Below are positions 59,501 through 64,000 of a stretch of 64,000 nt of DNA, in pieces. Position numbers and translations under genes: made by a program. Source of the stretch: Purshia tridentata (taxonomy: Eukaryota > Streptophyta > Magnoliopsida > Rosales > Rosaceae); NCBI GenBank assembly GCA_003254885.1, contig QANT01001551.1, positions 1 to 64,000 on the forward strand, written 5' to 3'. Within the stretch, counting starts at the first letter, position 1. The number at the start of each line of letters is the position of its first letter. The notes under the pieces are model-generated. The model ran no database searches, had not been told where the DNA came from, and worked only from the letters and a program-made list of their open reading frames with translations.

Positions 59501-60326
59501 CCAAAAAAAAAAAAAGGAATCTAGTCATCCTTTTGAATTCTCAATAATACAAGGGTATTGGGATTCTTTGTTTTCCTTTTTACCTTTATGTGCAACATGT
59601 TTATTTCCTTAGGTAACTAGCATAATATTTGTACAAATTGCAGGTCGACCAAGGCCTTGGCATTGGCAGCAAGTTTCCATTCTTCAACCGCCACCAGCTA
59701 ACAATAACAAGATTTTTCCAGCTAGCACAAGTGGAGGAAGGTGCTGGTAAACCACCACCACCTGTGCTTGTACTTCATGGCCACTATGGTGGCTGTGTGG
59801 GAGACCTTCCAAGTTATGATGCATTTACCCTTGGGGGTCCATATTCTGTGAGGGGTTATAACATGGGCGAGATAGGCGCAGCTAGAAACATCCTTGAGGT
59901 AGGAACTACTTCAGACAGATGTTAACACAGTCCTCTGTATAATCATTCAAGGGCTATTTCCTGAGTTCAAAATGTATATACTGTGAAATAATTGCTGCAT
60001 ATGGATGAAAGTTGTGATTCTGATTATAGTATTTGCATTGTAAAATAAAACAGATAGCTGATTTCTTTTCCCATTGTTATCTACAGCTTGCAGCCGAGCT
60101 ACGGATACCTGTGAGAGGTACACATGTATACGCATTTGCAGAACATGGCAATGATCTTGGAAGTTCGAAGGATGTCAAGGGTAACCCAACAGAGGTGTAC
60201 AGGCGAATGGGTCATGGGTCATCATATGGTGTTGGTGTCAAGTTAGGTCTAGTAAGAGCTGAGTATGCCGTCGATCATAACTCCGGCTCAGGCGCAGTAT
60301 TCTTCCGATTTGGTGAGAGATTTTGA
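56569..60326 (+). CDS. TOC75-3: TOC75-3, chloroplast outer-envelope protein import channel
   Basis: Seven exons (56569-57753, 57987-58208, 58321-58428, 58544-58735, 58886-59134, 59644-59898, 60087-60326) encode 816 residues, matching the known length of about 810-820. Order: a Ser/Pro/Thr-rich stromal transit peptide, a polyglycine stretch (97-125) that halts the precursor in the envelope, an AxA-like cleavage area before DEPQSQEWDSHGLP, three POTRA domains (about 145-450) and a 16-strand Omp85 beta-barrel ending in aromatic Phe (FFRFGERF). The VRGY motif (GPYSVRGYNMGE) of the barrel loop is present. The protein is the general pore through which nucleus-encoded precursors cross the outer envelope, working with TOC159 and TOC34. 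The large first exon holds the whole targeting region and the first POTRA domains. The gene is intact. Confidence 0.97.
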
Positions 60327-61542
60327 GACGTTCGGTTCCTCAGTTTTGTTGATTTGGCCTTTTAGTTAACAATTTTTATTTATGTTGCAAGTCATTTGAA
60401 ATGCTTTGTAACATGATTCAAAGTGAGTGTGCATTGTTCTTTTAAATAACATATACATTTTGTGCTTTATCTTGATATTTGTATCTGACTCAGTTGCAAC
60501 TAAGAGGTTCATAGGAGATTCAAGATTGCGATGGTGGTTATTCTGGTTATATATCATGATTTACCCGCAGAGTTTGTGATGTTTTATAAACTACTTAACA
60601 AAATGGCTAGATTTTCCTGCTAGTAGTTTATTTTTCTTTATGGTCTGGACCTGCCAGTGTTTATGGGATGTTTTATGAAATGCTCAACACAAAGTAGTAC
60701 ACCATTGTTCACTCCGGCAGACTTTTAATCTGACTATGAGACTAGCAACAAATGTACTCATTTCTGACAAGACCAAGGTTGTTCCACAATAGACTTACTG
60801 ACTTATAATCTATCTACATGCAAAATGTGCTATCAATTCAGTACTCTTATATCCTGACAATTTTCGAAAAACTAAAATTACCCCAATAAAATTATATCAT
60901 TTTTGAATGGGGTAACAAATTTTTTTTTTAAATAAAATATACTGCAGAAAAACCTAGACCACGGTCTACGTGACGCTTTCATGGTAATTACGAATTACCT
61001 CTCCCTGTGAAGTTGAGAATTTACAAGCTCACCCATTTTTTTCCCAACAATAGAATAAAGAATAATCATGGAGGAAAAGAAAAGTAGGTGCTGCCTATGA
61101 TTAAGGTGTTTAGATGTCAAAAAAATAAAAAACCTTAAAGAAGGAAGAATATTTGAGGTTTCTGTAACTGCAAGATAATAAAGGAACAAACCTTGCAAAA
61201 ACGCATGATTTTCATTGATCCAAATCTGATTTACTTTACAAGAGAAGATCTTAGTCATGTCATAAGCTTTCAAATAGAAGCCCAAAAGACTCTAGAAACA
61301 CTAAAAGAGTCGTTACTAGAATCTTGCTTTTACAATTTTTAACAGAGGGATCACCACAGTGTTCTTCCTCTACCTTTAATTTCTCCTCTACTCTCCCAGT
61401 CTCCCACCAAACAACAAATATCCCATCAATCTCTCCCTTCTATTTCCCTCCATCTTTTCTTTCTACCAAAATGTGGAAACATATATAAGCCTTCACCTTT
61501 AATGCTTCCAACAAAGAATTGATATAAAGTTGCATTCATGTG
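60327..61542. other. Intergenic region between convergent TOC75 and DnaJ genes
   Basis: Contains the 3' flanks of both genes. About 1.2 kb, AT-rich, with no coding frame or repeat that I recognise. Confidence 0.6.
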
Positions 61543-63916
61543 CTACAATCCCAATTCCTTTTTTAACTTTGCAAGAGTAGCTTCTATTTCATCAATATTC
61601 TCCTCAATGCTGCCCCCCTTACTGGCTTCATTTTGACTAGAAGAGCTTCCAAAAGGATTGCCCTTCTCAGGCTCTTCATTCCTATTTGCTTCAGCCTGTG
61701 GATCTGTTATGTTGAGTTCTTTCTCAAGAAATTCCACAAATTCTTCACCTATTTCCTGCAAGTGTAAATCCAGAATATAAATGAGGTTTCCCCGCTAACC
61801 CTTCACAATGAATAAAACTAGTATTAAAAAATATATGTTCTAATCATAAATCATGTGGAGATGGTTTAACGCAATTATGCTTTCAGGTATAGCGAGAACT
61901 TAATAATATCACACCGCCAATTCCTCCCATAGACTCCTTGGCTTTCCTTGTGATGAAGCACTTGCTTCCCAGTTCTGGAATTCTACTTGAACATCTCTAA
62001 AGAAGTCCTCTGTAACACCAACAAAAAGACTTTTTATTACACTCATTATACTTGCAACAAAAAGGATACGAGAAATTGATGCTTGATGAGATTTGAGGAC
62101 AATGCAAGCAAACATTAATTATGGCCTGTGTGATTTCTCACAGAGAGGACAAATCTACCTATTGTTACTTGAACATCCCTCAAAAAATTACCTGCACGAT
62201 GAAGGACTTAATAAATAAGAACCATACTTAAACAAACCTATATTATAGATTGGTCCAAGTTATATCTTGTTCTATGTAGATACTTTATTTATTAGTCCCT
62301 GAAGATGACAGATACTTGGATAATTAGTTAAAATTTGAAGGTCAATTGACCCAATAGATCCTTCAGTGAAGGTTTCAATTAACAGCATGTGGCATGCTTA
62401 CTCATCAAAGAAATAAAAATAAAATAAAATTGCCATGGTTGATACTGCAATGCCAAAGGCAGCATGTCATTTTTCTCCCAGGATTTTCAGACACCATTGA
62501 AACATATTTAGCATTGAATTAGACTGATTCATAACACAAAAAGTTATGTAGAAGAGTCAACAGGGCTCCCATGTGGGCTTAAGTTTACTAAGTTTTTACC
62601 AAATCCATAAAACTCTTCTTCATCTTGAGACTTCTTACTTTGGCTTCTTTGAGAGGAAGAATACGAATAATCAGATCCGAAATTAGACTCATATTTCCCT
62701 CGAGATTTAGAACTCAGCAATGTATTATAGGCATGCTTAATCCTCATAAATTTATCCTGCGCATTTGCCTGTACAACAGAATAAGTAAGGACTAGTGAAA
62801 CCATTACTAGAAGGCCAAAACACTGAGCACAGAATGGAAGGCTAAACAACAGAGTCATAAAGCAATTCAATATCCACTGCACCACCAGGCAATGAAAACT
62901 ACAAACGGGGGTAATTGGAAATTTGGAAGAGCATAAAGCACTGTAAAAGTTTAGCAGACAAAAAAAATGTGCCTAGACAATTTGGTTTCATAAAATCAAA
63001 AATTAGATTGAGTAGCAGCATCCTTGGACCATCTGTTTGGGGGAGTCATTTTAAGATTTTTGTTCTACACAATCAGTCATTCCTCGAGTGAAAGACTGAA
63101 AGGATGTACCTCTCACCATTACCCTGTGTTGTAGACCCAACAAGGCCACAAGAGTAATACATACAGAAGGTTTCATTGTGTAATTGCTATCTCTAATCCA
63201 GGATCATCATAATTATGGAAGAAGATCCTTAGTTTCTGCTATTGGGCAACTAAAACAAGAAAATAATTAACTTCTTGCATTTATTTTATGACCAAACTCT
63301 AATCAGATGATTGACTCCTCCAATTCACACTCTTTAAACTTGGTAAGCAGAAATTTAATGAAAGAACAACCTATAATATAAATTCAAGAAAAATTCTTTA
63401 TGAATTTGACCAACAAAACAAGGGAAAAAAAAATACCCAGAAAAATAAAAATCTTGAATTTGAACCAAAAGCACTAGCAATTCCACAACTATATATAACT
63501 AACATAACAAAAACACAATTAACTTTATTGGGTTGAATGCGTAAATTACTAATTACCTCTTTATTTACATCTGGGTGATACTTAAGAGCAAGTTTCCGAT
63601 AAGCCCTTTTGATCTCATCAGAAGTTGCAGAGGGAGACACACCCAACACCTGGTAAGGGGACTCTCTGCGACTCGCTCTCAAAAGGGTTGAAAAGCTCCT
63701 TCTTTTCCTATCGAAATTGGAGAAAGTTGGCGTGGAAGGATGAGAAGAGAACGCAAGGAGGTTGAAGTCAGCTTTGGAGGCGTATCTGTAAATGGGTATC
63801 GAAGGCTTTGCTCTGTTTTGCAGGAAAAGAAGAGATTTTGAAGTTGAAGAGAGGTTGAAGAAATAGAGGGTATGCGCTTGTGGCGGTGTTAGAGGCAGCA
63901 CAGCCAATCCGTGCAT
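61543..63916 (-). CDS. Chloroplast-type DnaJ (J-domain) protein
   Basis: Four exons (63916-63557, 62768-62600, 62009-61915, 61755-61543) close in phase for 278 residues. The first 80 residues are rich in Ser, Arg and Leu and look like a plastid or mitochondrial transit peptide. The J-domain starts at [13 protein letters not shown] (86-98) and carries the catalytic HPD at 114-116, split by intron 1 directly after VNKE, then continues as [21 protein letters not shown]. After it come a Ser/Tyr/Lys-rich linker, an [15 protein letters not shown] block and a C-terminal coiled coil ([20 protein letters not shown]). There is no Gly/Phe or zinc-finger region, so it is a type III (DJC) co-chaperone that would stimulate an organellar Hsp70. 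The order resembles Arabidopsis At5g59610, a tentative match. Confidence 0.9.
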
Positions 63917-64000
63917 GTTCGTGGAGTGGAATAATTTCTCAGTCTTTTGATAATTACTTTCATGTCCCTAAAGATTGTCGTTGAGACATGTTAGAGCTTT
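63917..64000. other. Start of the DnaJ gene upstream region
   Basis: The last 84 bases are upstream of the leftward DnaJ start codon and are cut by the window edge. Nothing else can be said. Confidence 0.5.

Noticed and set aside
1-64000. CRISPR arrays, bacterial operons or tRNA genes
   Set aside because: None seen; the window is plant nuclear DNA and no cloverleaf-like sequence was found by eye.

Overview
The window is nuclear DNA from a flowering plant. The genes are intron-rich with GT-AG splicing, the intergenic DNA is AT-rich, and the products are plant-specific (Rubisco activase, TOC75, pTAC16, a STRUBBELIG-family receptor, a PLS-type PPR protein). The protein flavour and the MITE-like hairpins suggest a eudicot, probably a woody rosid such as Rosaceae; that placement is inference. 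All exon models come from reading splice sites and phase by eye; for the intact genes the phases close across every exon.

Layout. 1-5.4 kb: an HT1-like Raf-type kinase (+). 5.7-9.5 kb: a graveyard holding a kelch-type pseudogene (-), an inverted scrap of its own tail, a solitary Copia-type LTR fossil and a truncated LRR receptor-like-protein pseudogene (+). 10.6-15.3 kb: a complete 16-exon SRF receptor-like kinase (-). 15.8-24 kb: gene-poor, with four inverted-repeat elements, one having a clear 8-bp target duplication. 24.2-27.0 kb: PTAC16 (-), with a perfect 12-bp G-box palindrome upstream. 29.5-34.4 kb: a PWI/RS-domain splicing co-activator (SRRM1 type, -). 36.5-40.5 kb: the TFIIA large subunit (+).

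43.2-46.7 kb: a plastid-type sugar/H+ symporter (+) that carries an in-frame stop in mid-gene. 47.8-50.5 kb: Rubisco activase (+), with a redox-type C-terminal exon, a SINE-like insertion in one intron and an unusually long open frame in another. 51.5-53.3 kb: an LTI65/RD29-like stress protein (-). 53.8-55.5 kb: an intronless PPR protein (-). 56.6-60.3 kb: TOC75-3 (+). 61.5-63.9 kb: a plastid-type J-domain protein (-).

Several neighbours serve the chloroplast (PTAC16 in plastid transcription, TOC75 in protein import, RCA in carbon fixation, the symporter, the J-protein), but they are separate transcription units on both strands and no operon-like logic is seen. I found no clear new biological system. 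The points most worth a second look are the symporter nonsense codon, the RCA alternative-splicing signals, the well-preserved foldback elements and the inverted kelch-tail duplication.
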